DNA from: Symbiodinium microadriaticum
Taxonomy: Eukaryota; Sar; Dinophyceae; Suessiales; Symbiodiniaceae
NCBI GenBank assembly: GCA_001939145.1
Contig: LSRX01000068.1
Span: 11,375-75,374, forward strand
Direction: 5' to 3'
Length of the DNA: 64,000 nt
The number at the start of each line of letters is the position of its first letter. Position 1 is the stretch's first letter. Below are positions 27,832-39,481 of the stretch, piece after piece. The notes under the pieces are model-generated. The model saw only the letters and a list, made by a program, of their open reading frames with translations. It searched no databases and had not been told where the DNA came from. A program made the translations under genes and the position numbers.

Positions 27832-28060
27832 CCCTGCCGATGTTTCCGCATCTGAGGTTGTCAACATGCTGCCAGGCTCAAATTTCTCCAATGTTTCTAA
27901 AGCCTAAGATGCGAAAGCATTGGCAGGAATCTATTTCCCCAAAATTCCTAACATCCTGGCATCTATGGGGAGTGTGGCGGGCAGATAGTTGCTCAGATTT
28001 TGGGAATTTGGGGGGACATTTGATCTCTGCAAATGTTTTCGCATCTGAGGTTGCCCACCT
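27832..28060. repeat. Fold-back plus direct repeat group
   Basis: CCTGCCGATGTTTCCGCATC (27833) is mirrored by GATGCGAAAGCATTGGCAGG (27909-27930) and repeated directly as GCAAATGTTTTCGCATCTGA (28027). A further inverted pair is CCCCAAAATTCC and GGGAATTTGGGG (about 27938 and 28003). It could be the remains of a hairpin transposon. Confidence 0.65.
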
Positions 28061-28257
28061 CCCGTACCAAAAGCCAGCTCGGGTGGATCATGGGCGGGGG
28101 CGTGAACTATAAACTAAATTGTGTGATAATGATATGAGACCAGAATACTCTCGTATTTATGAACCTCCTTTGGGGGAGAAGCCGAGCAGCTGTCTCGGAA
28201 TCTTTGGCGGCTTTCACCACGAGGCCTGGTTGTTTTTGATCGGCGCAAAGACCCATC

Positions 28258-28404
28258 TACCCATAGGCTCCTAAGTAGTTCCTTTTTATGGTTTATATTT
28301 AGAATCCTATAAGTTATAGGATTCTAAATATAAACCATAAAAAGGAACTACTTAGAATCCTTTCAGGTAATCCCAAAAAGGAACTACTAAGGAGCCTATG
28401 GGTA
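28258..28404. mobile_element. Hairpin element, family A copy 2, internally duplicated
   Basis: TA-CCCATAGGCTCC ... GGAGCCTATGGG-TA. A second perfect inner hairpin (GGTTTATATTTAGAATCCTA and its reverse complement) around TTAT adds about 55 bp relative to other copies, as if the arm had been copied back on itself. Confidence 0.9.
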
Positions 28405-28424
28405 CGCTTTATCTTGTAGGCGAT

Positions 28425-28935
28425 GGGGCTTGGGGTTCAGGGTTTTGGGTTCCAGGTTCTGGGATTCGGGTTCAGGGGGTGGGGTTTAGGGTTTAGGGTT
28501 TATAGGGTGTAGGGTTTAGGTTTCAGGGTTTGGGGTTTCGGGTTTAGGATTCAGGGTTCAGGGTTTAGGGTTCAGTGGTTGGGGTTTAGGGTGTAGGGTT
28601 TAGGGTTCAGGGTTTAGGGTTTCGGGTTCAGGGTTTAGGGTTTAGGGTTCAGGGGTTGGGGCTTAGGTTTAGGACGATCCTCACCATCGCAAACCAGAAT
28701 TGGCCGCCGGGAAGCGTCGACGCGTGTTCGTGTTGCTCTCGGCCGCAGGAGGCCTCTCTGTCCGAAGTTTTGAGCTTGGGGTTAAGTGTTTAGGGGTTTT
28801 CAGGGCTTTAGGGTTTAATGTAGGGTTCAGGGTTTAGGGTTCAGGGCTTTAGGGTTTAATGTAGGGTTCACGGTTCAGGGTTTAGGGGTTTAGGGTTTAG
28901 GGGTTGAGGGTTCAGGGATTAGGGGTTTTTAGTGT
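28425..28935. repeat. Telomere-like arrays, TTTAGGG orientation
   Basis: Degenerate TTTAGGG/TTCAGGG units at 28425-28675 and 28785-28930. The second part contains a duplication of about 41 bp (AGGGCTTTAGGGTTTAATGT from 28802 and 28843). 28676-28780 is unique. Confidence 0.9.
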
Positions 28936-29364
28936 GGATCAATGAACCTACTGTTTCACAGGCTATGAAACAGAACTAAAGACTCGTATCATGCCATCTT
29001 TTAGTCTTTGGAGCTTAGGAGCTATACAGGGTAAGTTTGGGGTCGGAATTTAGGGCATGGGGGGGTTTAGGGCTTATAGGGCTTAGGCTTTAGGGTTTGG
29101 GGTCTAGAGGCTGGAAGTTCTTGTCGGCTCCGCACTCGCCTGTGGTTTAGGTTGCAGGGCAACACGTCCCCAACCCTCTCCGGAATTCTCGCAAAACAAG
29201 TTGTATGACATCCCCCTACCGCAGGCAGCAAGCTACTCTGTGGCTTAAGCTTCTGGCACTTTAGGGCCTTTGGGGCTTACAACTGGCGGAGGGCAATGGA
29301 GCGGTCCAGAGGGCAAGGCCCACGCTTTAAGCCAGCAGACTCAAGCTCCAACAACCCTAAACCT

Positions 29365-29449
29365 TACCCATAGGCTCCTAAGTATGTGGTTTATATGTTG
29401 TATCCGATAAGGTAAGCCCAAAAAGGAACCACTTAGGAGCCTATGGGTA
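29365..29449. mobile_element. Hairpin element, family A copy 3
   Basis: TA-CCCATAGGCTCCTAAGTA ... ACTTAGGAGCCTATGGG-TA. The left arm has lost AGTTCCTTTTT, so the hairpin is asymmetrical. Confidence 0.85.
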
Positions 29450-29554
29450 TCAACCCTAAACCCTAAGCACCCTTACGCAACCTGACATGAAGCCGACTCC
29501 TGGGTCAGGGTGTAGGCCTTGTGGTGCAAGCTTTCCGGTTTTAGCCCTGGAAAC

Positions 29555-29565
29555 CCAAACCAACC

Positions 29566-29599
<34 letters not shown>

Positions 29600-29640
29600 A
29601 TTAACTAACTAATTAACTAACTAACTAACTAACTAACTAT

Positions 29641-29676
<36 letters not shown>

Positions 29677-29699
29677 ATTAACTAACTAATTAACTAACA
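29555..29699. repeat. (AACT)n microsatellite
   Basis: About 35 AACT units with AAATTAACTAACTAATTAAC interruptions occurring twice. Confidence 0.95.
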
Positions 29700-31690
29700 C
29701 ACAGAGAGAACCCTGAACCCTGAATAATGCTATATCTCTAGAATCCCAAAGCCGAAATTCACTCCCCGCCCTCCCCCTCCCCCCGAAATAGAAAGGACAA
29801 GTAACGGCGGGCTCTCTGCAACATCCACCGGCCGGTGGATGCACCGACTGCACACCTTGCCGCAATCCTGCAAACGCCAGGAACATGGTGGGAAGTAGGG
29901 TTTCATGCAACGGAGGGCCGTAGCCATGAGAACAAGAGTCTAGTGTATATTAGGGTGTATATATATATATATAAGTTTACAGGAACTGTAAGGGGGTGCT
30001 CTCATCATTAAATCCATCCCGACCTTTCAATCGGCGGGCTCCCTGGGCTAAAGTATAGCCGGGGCGTTACGTAGGGCTGTTGCCGGTCCAGTGTTTTAGA
30101 CTTTTCCTGGGGCTTTCTTTTGGTCTGTTCGGATTTAGGGCCCTAAACCCTAAACCCTAAACCCAATCGCGCTCGAAGGTTTAGGGTTTTGGATCGGTGT
30201 TTGAAGATTCTACACTCTAAACCCCGATATTGGCCCTTAGGTCACCAAGCCCCAAACCCACATGCCGAACCCAAAAGTGCCTGCACAGGACTTTCACGGT
30301 TTAGGGTTTAGAGTTTAGGCTGCCTTGTTTTGCTTGCAGGTGCTTAAAACAAGTGTCAGACGATTTTGGGCTATCTAGTTCCATGTCAGGGCCCCTTCCT
30401 TAGAGACGAAATGATCCCCAAAAGGGTTTCAGGTTCAGATACCATATAGGGATTCATAGTATAAGGGTACATAGGGCTCCTACTTTTAAGGGTCACGGTT
30501 ATGCAAGTCCCATACGTGTTAGGTTCTTAGAGCAAACCCCAATACCCTCGACAAGTCTTCGAAAAGAAGGGCCTGCCTGGACCCCCCTTTACACACCCTG
30601 TTTAGGGTTTAGGGCTCTAGGGGTTTAGGGTTTAGGGGTTTAGGGTTTAGGGGTTTAGGGGTTTAGGGTTTAGGGTTCTGTCTTGCAAGTGTCCTTATAT
30701 TTACCGTCTTGTCCAGTCTGCCAGGCGAACTAAAGGTTAACCTTTGCGTTTTTTTAGGGACTATAGTACCCGACAACGGTTAAAGGTTACCTACTCTACT
30801 AGGATTACCAAGTCTAACGGGCTATCCAAGCACACGCCATGCAACGCTAAAGCCTAAACCAAAAGCACCAGAGCCGCAAAACCTAAACCGCCCACCCCAA
30901 CAAAAAAAACCCTATGTAGGGTGCATACCCCTTAGCGGCTGACTGAGTAGCCTGGCCCCAAGACAAGGCTAACCTTTTGGATTATCGTAGGACTAAACAA
31001 GGCCCAAAATTGGCTGAAGGTTACGTACTCAGCTGCCCCCTAAGCCTTGAAGGGTTTAGTTTTGGGTTTAGGGTTTACGGTGCCTTCTTGTAGACCCGGC
31101 CATCTGGAAAGCCAAAGCCACAGCGGACGCAAACAAAGCATTCCTCACAGCGCTGCGAAGAGTTGGAACTCTGATTAATAGGGTGGCTTTGGGTTTAGGG
31201 TTGAGCGTTTAGGGTTGAGGTAACGGTGTTGTACTTCGTACTTCCAAGAAAGAACAGAAGGTTGTCAAGACCTGGCAGCTTTTTCTGTTGTTGTGACGGC
31301 CCGACAGTTTTGTTCCCGTCCGGCGGAAGTCATTTAATCAGTTTAGTCCCCTAAACCCTAAACCCTAAACCCCTAAACTCTAAACCCCTAAACTCAAGCG
31401 AACTCGGTCATGAAACCGAAACCCAAATCCCGAAGCCGAACCCCTACTCCTCCTTAGGGTTGACTATGGGATCTGGCATAGGAGCCTTAAAAAAATAGAG
31501 TAGGGTTCGGGGGTAATTATGACATGCTGTAATTACACGTGGATGTCCGGTGGAATTCGGGATATTTTTTGCTAAGTATACCGGCCCTGGTATGCACAGA
31601 TTTCCCACCTTCATGACTTGAGGATACTCAAAGTAATGCTGCGACCAAGGGGCGAGGCAGTGGTGTTGTCCCTCGAAGTTCCTTGTGTCG
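29700..31690. other. Gene-poor interval with dispersed telomere-like blocks
   Basis: Blocks at 30139-30190, 30299-30318, 30599-30690, 31055-31080, 31188-31220 and 31348-31395. (TA)n at 29955-29974. Minus frames near 29686-29927 are unrecognised. No RNA gene was seen. Confidence 0.5.
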
Positions 31691-31925
31691 GGGAGGTGGG
31701 GAGCTAGGATTAGGGGACCCTTGCAAATCTAGACCCTCTCAGTAGAATCCCTTTTGAGATGGCCAGAAGTCTGGTTCCCTGATGGCACCATATTAAAAAT
31801 GATCATTTTTAATCCCTATTAGGGTTTTATTGTAACAAAGATGTAAAATTGTAGCCAACAAGGACCCAGAAGTAGGGTTAAGAAGGGTCCCCTTTAAGGG
31901 GTCTCCCTAATACTACCAAGGAGAG
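31690..31925. repeat. Dispersed repeat, GGATTAGGGGACCC family
   Basis: 31704-31755 (AGCTAGGATTAGGGGACCCT ... CTAGACCCTCTC) matches 53658-53722 in order and spacing. GGGTCCCCTTTAAGGGG at 31885-31903 is a small palindrome probably belonging to the same unit. Confidence 0.65.
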
Positions 31926-32389
31926 TTGGCGAGGGGCAGGAGCTGGACCCTCAGGATCCATGCAGGCCCCGAACCCTGCAAAAGACTACTAAAAGGCCCT
32001 AGGGGGCCTAGTAAGTAAGGTTATAATAAGTAAGGACATGATTAGGGTACCCCGACTTCGGGGACTTATTTTTCTCAGTTATAGCCCTACTTACAAAGTC
32101 CCCTCAGCATTAAGTAGGTTACAGCCTCATGCGCGCAGGATTACCCTTAAACCGAGCAGGCGCTTGGACGAGAGTTGGCCAGAAGTTGAAGGGCCAACCG
32201 GGGTCTATAAGGGGCAGATGCAGTTGGACAAGCGTTTTGAGGTACACTTCTCGGAACACAAAATACGACTTCCGCAGGAAAGATTGACTACGGCTCCTTT
32301 TCTAAACCGTAAACCCAAACCCTAAACACGGCAATCTCCAGCATCTGAGGCTGAGGTTGGCAATTTCAGGATGCAAGGCACGGTTTAGG

Positions 32390-32760
32390 GTTTAGGGGTC
32401 TTGGGTGTCGGGTTTAATACCGGCTCTAGGGCTAAGGGGTTTAGAGGTTTAGGGTTTGGGGGTTTAGGGTTTAGGGACTTCGGGCTTAGGGTTTAGCAAA
32501 CGAGGCACATCGATCGCCCGTGGATGACCTTCTGGCAGGTGCTACCTCAGTCCGCAAACGCCGCGCAACAGGTCGAAGCTTTGGAAACTGCTGTGGAGAG
32601 GATGACTCAAACCCTAAACCTTAAACCCTAAAGCCCTAAACTCTAAAGCCCCATTAAAACCTTAAACTCTAAAACCGACAACTCCAAAAACCTAGACCCT
32701 AAACCCGAAACCCTAAACCCTGCTAAACTCCAAACTTCCCAGCCCCCAAGTTTCCTAACA
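32390..32760. repeat. Opposed telomere-like blocks
   Basis: TTTAGGG-type at 32382-32492 and CCCTAAA-type at 32610-32730, with about 115 bp of unique sequence between them. Confidence 0.8.
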
Positions 32761-32800
32761 AAACGGGTGGCAGGGCTGGCAAGGATCGGACAGTGATTCC

Positions 32801-32899
32801 GGCTGATGATATACATGCTGCACTACCCATAATAAGGAATATACCATGGTTCCCACAGTTTAGGGCCCTTAAGGAAATGCAGGATTTATATCATCAGCA
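32801..32899. mobile_element. Hairpin element, family E, inverse copy
   Basis: GCTGATGATATACATGCTGC ... ATGCAGGATTTATATCATCA. The interior ACCCATAATAAGGAATAT is the reverse complement of the interior at 17820-17840. Confidence 0.8.
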
Positions 32900-33159
32900 G
32901 TTCTAACAGCATCAATACACAAGTAATAAGTTCAACACTTGCGATTCTAGACCTTCCGCGGCAGGGTGGGGAAATGGTCAGGGGCCACGGGCTTATTCTA
33001 GAACCCTGAACCCTAAACACTCAACCCCGAACCGCAGATCCTAAACCCATGTCAGTGCTGTTCGGCTTTCGCTTCATGAATTTCATGCCCTCAGGCCAGT
33101 GTAAAGAAGCAACCCCCTCAGGCCCTGGATCCCACACAGCCCTCAAGACAGAGATCCCA

Positions 33160-33610
33160 AAAGCCCCAAGCCCTACTCAGGGTTCAGGGCTTAGGGCTAA
33201 GGAACCCTAAGCCAGACAAAAGGGCTGGGCAGAGAAGTCTTGCAAGTGTTGAACCCTAACACCCTACAGCCCAGGCACCCTGACACCCTATAAAGCCCTA
33301 AACCCTGATAAAAGAACCCTTATAGATCCCTCAATAGATCCCTCAATGGCGCCCTCAAAGGGATTCGTATAGATCCCTTATAGGAACCCTGCAACCCTTT
33401 AGGGCCTCTTGACACCCTACAAAGCCCTCAACCCCAAACCCTAAGAGCCCTATAAGCCCTAAAAGCCCCATGAGCCGATGAGCCCGATGAGCCCGATGAG
33501 CCCTATGAGCCCTGAGCCTTAAACCCGAAACCCCAAACCCTGAACCCTAAACCCCAAACCCCTAAAGCCTAAACCCCAAACCCCAAACCTCAAACCCCAA
33601 ACCCTAAACC
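33160..33610. repeat. Degenerate CCCTAAA and CCCTATAAG units
   Basis: Mixed CCCTAAA, AGCCCTATAAGCCC and GATGAGCCC triplet-like units (GATGAGCCC three times at 33476-33500) passing into CCCCAAACCC at 33520-33608. Confidence 0.8.
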
Positions 33611-33686
33611 GCCAAAACAGGCCAGAGGGACACCGGTGAGACAGGCAATCCTTGCAGAAGATTTTGCCCGGCATCTCCTCAGTTCA

Positions 33687-33897
33687 GCTTCGGGTTTGGG
33701 GTTTAGGGTTTGGGGCTTGGGGCTTCGGGTTTGGGGTTTAGGGTTTGGGGCTTGGGGCTTCGGGTTTGGGGTTTAGGGTTTAGGGTTTGGGGTTTGGGGC
33801 TTGGGGTTTAGGGTTTAGGGTTTGTTGGGGTTTGGGGCTTGGGGTTTGGGGCTTGGGGTTTAGGGTTTAGGGTTTTGGGGTTTGGGGTTTAGGGTTT
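33687..33897. repeat. Telomere-like array, TTTAGGG/TTTGGGG orientation
   Basis: Alternating TTTAGGG, TTTGGGG and CTTGGGG with a tandem period of about 40 bp (GGCTTCGGGTTTGGGGTTTA). Confidence 0.9.
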
Positions 33898-34157
33898 TTC
33901 CGGGCGCAGGAGGCGGGCGAGCGACCTGCGTCGACTTGCGCCATTCATGGATACTATGGCCAAATGTCCCAACCCCGAATGTTGGACCTCGCTGTGATTC
34001 CCAGCAGCCCGTGAAGTGTAGGCAGTCTCCAGCTTGCCGTGACAGCTGCTGCAGACAAAGCAGTCGTTGCACCAGTGCTTGCCGTTGAAGAATCCTGCCG
34101 AGAGGTTTGCTGCCTTTCCTAGAATGCAGTATCTTTTTTTTGTTATTCTACTTTGCA

Positions 34158-34240
34158 GTTAGGATCCCCAAAATAAGAAACTAAGGCAGTCAACAACAAG
34201 CATCCCAAAATGAGAAACCAAGGTAGCCAACAGCAGGGAC
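34158..34240 (+). repeat. Two tandem copies of a 40-bp unit
   Basis: GGATCCCCAAAATAAGAAAC ... CAACAACAAG is followed by GCATCCCAAAATGAGAAACC ... CAACAGCAGG. Clearly homologous and diverged. Confidence 0.8.
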
Positions 34241-34318
34241 TACATCATAGGGGCTAGGTAGGATATGCAAGGTTTAGGGTGTGAGGTGGCCTTTAGGTTT
34301 AGTGCCTAGGACTTAGTG

Positions 34319-34588
34319 TTAGGGACAAGGGATGTTGAGTTCAAACCTTAGGCATCGCGGTTCCACACGCCCTGAATCCCACACAGATCGTCTGAGTGAT
34401 GAAAAACCAGGCAGTTGGAACATCAATTCCTGCTGCTCTTGACATAAAAAGTATCGAAAAAACTGGCATAGATCTTCCTCAGTCGGTGCGCGGTGAGGGG
34501 TTGTTGGGGTCAAGGATTTCATTCTGCTGGCTTTGTGCCCTGTGCAGCATTTTGAATTTTCGACAGATCGCCATGAAGAAGCATTCAT
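34319..34588 (-). CDS. Candidate small gene or exon, unrecognised
   Basis: 89 codons from a true ATG at 34588. The central part (TEEDLCQFFRYFLCQEQQEL, MFQLPGFSSLRRSV) looks protein-like and amphipathic. The stop is followed by TTTAGGG-type units at 34270-34310, as seen for the membrane-protein gene. No family was identified, and chance remains possible. Confidence 0.25.
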   Translation of the reverse strand: MNASSWRSVENSKCCTGHKASRMKSLTPTTPHRAPTEEDLCQFFRYFLCQEQQELMFQLPGFSSLRRSVWDSGRVEPRCLRFELNIPCP

Positions 34589-35053
34589 GTTGAAGGATGG
34601 CCTGACATGTTAATGTGATGCTATCAAACCCAACTCCACAAAGCCATACCTGCTATGGCTTTGCGAACATACTTCCAGAACAAAAATCCTAAAGACAAAA
34701 CCCGAAAGCCTAATGCTCCAATCGTAGTATGTGTGGTTGAGCCCCTCCCCGGCTACCACCCTGTTGCAACCTGCCTCCAGTCGTCATGGGTCGTTTGCAC
34801 TGCGAGCAAACTTCAATGGCGCACTTCTCGCACAAACGCTTCCCGTGCTTCTTGTGGACGCGCCTGGGCTTCCGTGCGCCCTAAACCCTAGAACATTGAA
34901 CCATAATCCGCCAGGCGCAGTGTGCTTCAAATGAAACAAAGACTGTAAACGTCTCTGGAACCAGGCTTGCAGCTTTGGGGGGGCGGGTTGGCAGTTCAAA
35001 GGGTTGCGGTGCTTAGAGTTTAGGGTTTAGGGTGTGGGCTTTAGCTTAGCGTT

Positions 35054-35146
35054 TACCCTTAGCATCAAAATAGCCCAAAAGCCTCATATACTATGGTCTT
35101 TGGGCCCAAAAGCCTTAACAAATATGAGTCTGTTCAGGGCAAGGGT
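35054..35146. mobile_element. Hairpin element, family B copy 1
   Basis: TA-CCCTTAGCATCAAAATAG ... GGGCCCAAAAGCC ... ATGAGTC. The right terminus is degenerate (CAGGGCAAGGG). Confidence 0.8.
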
Positions 35147-35198
35147 CAGAGTTGTGGTGTTTAGTTGAGTCCTTTGTGCCCTTGTTTGGGCCTTGAAA

Positions 35199-35305
35199 GT
35201 TACTCAAAGAGTCCAAAGGACACAATAATAAGGTACTTTAGTTGCGGATAGTAGTGATCTAGGTTTAATATTTAGGAGAGTATATGATTATTCTAGGTAC
35301 TTGGA
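35199..35305 (+). repeat. Dispersed repeat family H, copy 1
   Basis: Shares AATAATAAGGTA, CGGATAGTAGT, ATCTAGGTT, GGAGAGTATAT and TGGACCCTAAACC in order with 51835-51945. Both copies run directly into a telomere-like block. Confidence 0.8.
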
Positions 35306-35399
35306 CCCTAAACCTTAAACCCTTAACCCCTGAGGGCTGCTGCCTATGGCGATCCAGTGCTGCCGCGCTACTGCACCGGCTCTCCGCAGTCCTGGCGAC

Positions 35400-35665
35400 G
35401 TTTAGGGCTTCTTTCGGGTCTTTAGGGTTTAAGGGCTTGGGTCTAGGGTTTAGGCTTTAGGGGCTTAAGGGAAAAGGGTTTAAGGGTTTGGGTGTAGGGT
35501 TTCGGGGTTCAGGGTTTAAGGTTTAGGGTTTAGTGGTTTTGGTTTAGGGTTTAAGGGTTTAAAGGTTTGGGTTTAGGGTTTAGGGCTCAGGGTTTAGTAA
35601 ATTTTGGGTGTAGGGTTTCGGGGTTCAGGGTTTATTAAGGGTTTGGGTGTAGGGTTTGGGTACGT
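35400..35665. repeat. Telomere-like array, TTTAGGG orientation
   Basis: TTTAGGG with TTTAAGGG, TTTGGGTGTAGGG and TTTCGGGGTTCAGGG variants repeating at about 60-65 bp. Confidence 0.85.
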
Positions 35666-36560
35666 ATCCTACTGCGTGGGCATACAGGACTTTAGGTTTT
35701 TGCGCTATGCTGGAGTGTCCTGGCCATGAGGTGAGTCGGCCTCAGCATTTTCGAACGCATCCTGCGCCTTGTTCTTTACTGTCCTATGCTAGCCGGTAAA
35801 CTCATACGCTGAAGGCCTCATCAGATGTTCGAGCATAAGATTCTCGCTGCAGCCCTCCCGGTGCGCTTTGCAGCGTCCTCGCAGGTGAGGCATTCTGGAT
35901 GGTACACGTTGCCATCGAAGCGCATGTACCTGGGCGTCTGAACCCTTAACCCTAAACCCTAGACCCCTAAACCCTTCCGCAAGCCCTGAACCACTTTGAT
36001 TGCTAGTGCCAGGGCTCAGAGGTAGCGCAGGCTTTGTTTGAAATCCACAAGCCGGAATTAGGTTGGCCCCTTAAAGCCTTTGAACAACATTATTACATAA
36101 GATCCTCTTAGGCCCCAAAAAGGGAAAATCCAAAATGTTCCAAAGGCCTACCTAACAACTTGTTGTTCCGGCCAAGAAGGAACATCAGGCGGTCTTCAGC
36201 TACATCTTGAAAGTGTAGGGCAGGAAAATGTACAGTTCAGGCTTGCTTCTCCGTTCTTGTGTATATAGTTAAGCCATCACGTTCGTTTTCACTTGCATGG
36301 ACACCCCTGTCACACGCGAAAGCAGAAAGACGCTGATCCATAAAGCAGCGCCAAACCCCAGTACGAATCATTAAACGCTGGCAAACGAAATCTCAAACAT
36401 CCCAGATGAAGGGCTGCAGTGGAGAGGGGTTGATAAACAAAGGTATGCAAACGGCGGTGAGGGGGGTTGTGGACACCTCGTGGTATTGCGGTGTCGTTTC
36501 TTCCCGGGTCGTGTTCTTATCAACCTCGGTCTCTGAGAGATGAATTCGGCACAGATGCCC
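35666..36560. other. Unique interval, no gene supported
   Basis: Only one short CCCTAAA block (35944-35972). An inverted segment of the AGGCCCCAAAAAGGG type lies near 36110. No convincing frame. Confidence 0.5.
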
Positions 36561-36561
36561 C

Positions 36562-36594
36562 ATGTATATATGTATATATGTATATGTATATGTG

Positions 36595-36647
<53 letters not shown>

Positions 36648-36782
36648 TACATATATGTGTATATCTATATCTATATATATATATATACANTATATATATA
36701 ATACATATATGTGTATATCTATATCTATATATATATATATACATGTATGCTACATGCGTGTATATGTACATATACATGTATA
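36562..36782. repeat. TATATG/TATA microsatellite with a single N
   Basis: (TATATG)n then (TA)n. The stretch ATATATGTGTATATCTATAT occurs on both sides of the N at 36690, so this is a probable assembly join. Confidence 0.95.
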
Positions 36783-37320
36783 AACACAATGAAGATCAAC
36801 CAACTAAGCCAATAGATAAAAAAAAAAACAAACACGAAAACATCTGAAGTGAAGAAACAAATGGACAGATGTTTAGATAACTAGATTATTGAACGAATAA
36901 GTGATTAAGCAAGGAAGCTAATAGATATAGTTATCATTAATATTACTATTAATGTTTTTATCATCATCACTACCATTTATTATCATTTCTTTGTTTGTGT
37001 ATATATCCTATCTTTTCACATATATATATATATACTATGTATGCAAGAATGGAGGGCCCTGTATTACTGTGAACCCCAAGCCCGATTTGGCTAGCCTCTT
37101 ACCATAAAAAAAAACCCGGAACCCTAACCACCAAACCGATTAGCTTCCCATATTCCTTAGGTTTTTTTGGTTCCTTAGTCTTTGTAGCAAACACAGCTTC
37201 TCAAATACATCCCACTACCCTCTTCTAATCATTGAGGGCCCTATAAATCCCAAAACCCCGAACCCCCACGAATAAACCTACTGTGCTATACATCCCAAAC
37301 CCAAAACACCCTAACCCTAA
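36783..37320. other. AT-rich unique interval
   Basis: A9 at 36820, (TA)n at 37018-37036, and ATTACTATTAATG-type low complexity at 36935-36985. No gene. Confidence 0.5.
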
Positions 37321-37323
37321 ACC

Positions 37324-37450
37324 CTACTTAAAGGATCATGGGACTTAGTAAATAGGGTTAAAAAAAGGTAACTATACTTATAATTACTTATAACCCCAAT
37401 TAAAGTACTTATAACCTTACTTACTAAGTCCCATGAGCCTCCAAGTAACC
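37324..37450. mobile_element. Hairpin element, family G
   Basis: TCATGGGACTTAGTAAATAG ... ACTTACTAAGTCCCATGA form long inverted arms. The loop is built of ACTTATAA repeats. A partial relative lies at 32000-32035 (CCTAGTAAGTAAGGTTATAA). Confidence 0.75.
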
Positions 37451-37465
37451 CGAATACCATAAAAC

Positions 37466-37760
37466 ACCCTAAACCCTAAAACCTTAAACCCTAAACCCTA
37501 AAACCCTAAACCCCTCAGGGCTACTGCCTATATACCATCAAGCAAAAAGGGGGCCAAGCGGCTTCCCCTCGAGCTCCAGGCCACATTTCGTGCAGCGCAT
37601 GGGCGCCATCGCGGGCACCGGGGCGAGGTCTCTTCCGGAAGGACTCTGCGGTTGAGGGCTTGAAGCAGTTACACAGGTTAAGGTTTAGGGTTTAGGGCTT
37701 AGGGCTTAGGGTTTAGGGTTTAGGGGTTTAGGGGTTTAGGGGTTTAGGGTTTAAGTAGAG
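37466..37760. repeat. Opposed telomere-like blocks
   Basis: CCCTAAA-type at 37470-37512, unique sequence, then TTTAGGG-type at 37680-37755. The sequence just after the first block (CAGGGCTACTGCCTAT) resembles that after the block at 35310-35330 (GAGGGCTGCTGCCTAT). Confidence 0.8.
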
Positions 37761-38590
37761 CTTAGGAATCAGGGGTTTGGTAGGGTATCAGTAGGGAGTT
37801 AAGGGATCGGGTCTCAGGATAAGGGCGTCGGGTGATCCGCTTGAGGCCATTGTTGGAATGGTTTTCTGACACGGCTACATTCTTTCGGATATAGGAATGC
37901 CTCTCGCAAGAACTGTGGCTTCAAGAGTAAAATAGGCTCTACATGTGTGGGGGGTGTCTGGGAGAACACCTGAGTAAGGCTTTGCTACGCTGACAAGCAT
38001 CCAGACGTTGAAACACGGGATGAACATGTTCTCTGGGGTCCAGTAAGTACTTCTTCCCTCAGTTGTCCTACTATAACCATCAATTGTATTTGGCTTTGCA
38101 GGGTGCAGTGCTGGCCTTGCAAGGTCTGCAAAGTGCTTGTGGTTTGGGTTTTGGTGGCAATGATAAGGGGTTTAGGGTTTAGGGTTGAGATTGCAGTATG
38201 TACGTGAGACTCTGGCTGAATACAGTCGTCTTCGCAGCAAGGTCTGAAGGCGTTGCATCCGAGTTCTTCCGGAGAGGCGCTGGCTTCAATATGGCTACAG
38301 AGCCCAGGCGAGCACACCATGCAAAAGCAAACATCTTGAATCCCAGATTCTTGAACCCGAGACATCCGAACCACAAAAATCGTAATGTAAACTCAAAACA
38401 AAGTGAAAGAGTTTAGCACAAAACTGGTCTTGGCATAACGTCCCAAATACAAGAACCGATCACTTCCGATACTTTCGAATAAAGCCTCCGGCGTATACTT
38501 GGGTTGCATTTTTGGCCGTCAGCGCGGTAGGGTTGGTTGAGTCTTGTGTACAACGTTGTTATAAGCGGGGCTGAGGGTGTGGCCTAACTT
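37761..38590. other. Unique interval, no gene supported
   Basis: Contains one TTTAGGG block (38169-38190). A 129-codon minus frame (37985-38374) has no recognisable motif. Confidence 0.4.
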
Positions 38591-38596
38591 TAAGTA

Positions 38597-38792
38597 ATGT
38601 ATATATATATATATACACACACACACACATATATACCTCCCCATGCATTTCAGATAGGTGCCTGCTCACCCTCGACCACCCCAAGCACCACCGACCGGTG
38701 GATGAAGGGTGGACGGGGGGGGGCTGTAAACTATATGAGCATGTATGTGTGTGTGTATATATATATGTGTATATATATATATAGAGAGAGAG
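38597..38792. repeat. TA/AC/GT/GA microsatellites
   Basis: (TA)n(CA)n at 38598-38635 and (GT)n(TA)n(GA)n at 38745-38792, with a run of about ten G at 38716. Confidence 0.9.
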
Positions 38793-39481
38793 AGACCTCA
38801 ATGATTAGGACAGGGAGTTGAAGTATATGTGATACATGTAGAAGCGGACTCGAAGAGGATACTACACAATAGTCCGACCCCTTATACTACGGGCGTATAT
38901 GCGCTTGCGCAATCGGTGCTCTTGGTTTTTTTCAGGCTGTGGGATGCCTTCTTCAGCTGCCTACAACCCAGAAGTATTTGTGTCTGCTGGTGGCTGGAGT
39001 CCCTTTTGGAGTCCTATCTATAAGGGTGCTGTACTACAGTGGGAGAACGAAAACGGGACACGAGTTTAGAGAACTACCCATATTATGGCGAAAAGGGTAT
39101 GGCTCTTCTCGTAAGTATTCTGGCAGTTTGAACACTCGGGCTGACGACTGCGTGGCTACTGTGACCCTGACAAACTATGACTGAGGCCATGTGCTATTGC
39201 TGGCATCAGCTAGCTATACCACGCAGGTACACATCAAGGGACACCACAATTCGTTACCGTGGCAACTAGGGGCATGATAATTCGCTTAGGCCTACGGTGT
39301 GGTTGATAATCGCACCATGCTTAGAGTTGCTCCTACCATCCGTCTTATGCTTTCCTCCGTAGACGTGGGCTGAGTGTGCATCTACCAATCCAGCGAAAGG
39401 TGGGAGCCCAAAAACAAACGGTTGCCCAAGACCGTGGTATAGCTCCCTTCGTCATTAGAACCAATATAAATAGTTTAAGGC

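Noticed and set aside
36467-36847. Met/Tyr-rich frames across the TATATG tract
   Set aside because: Microsatellite translation containing an N.
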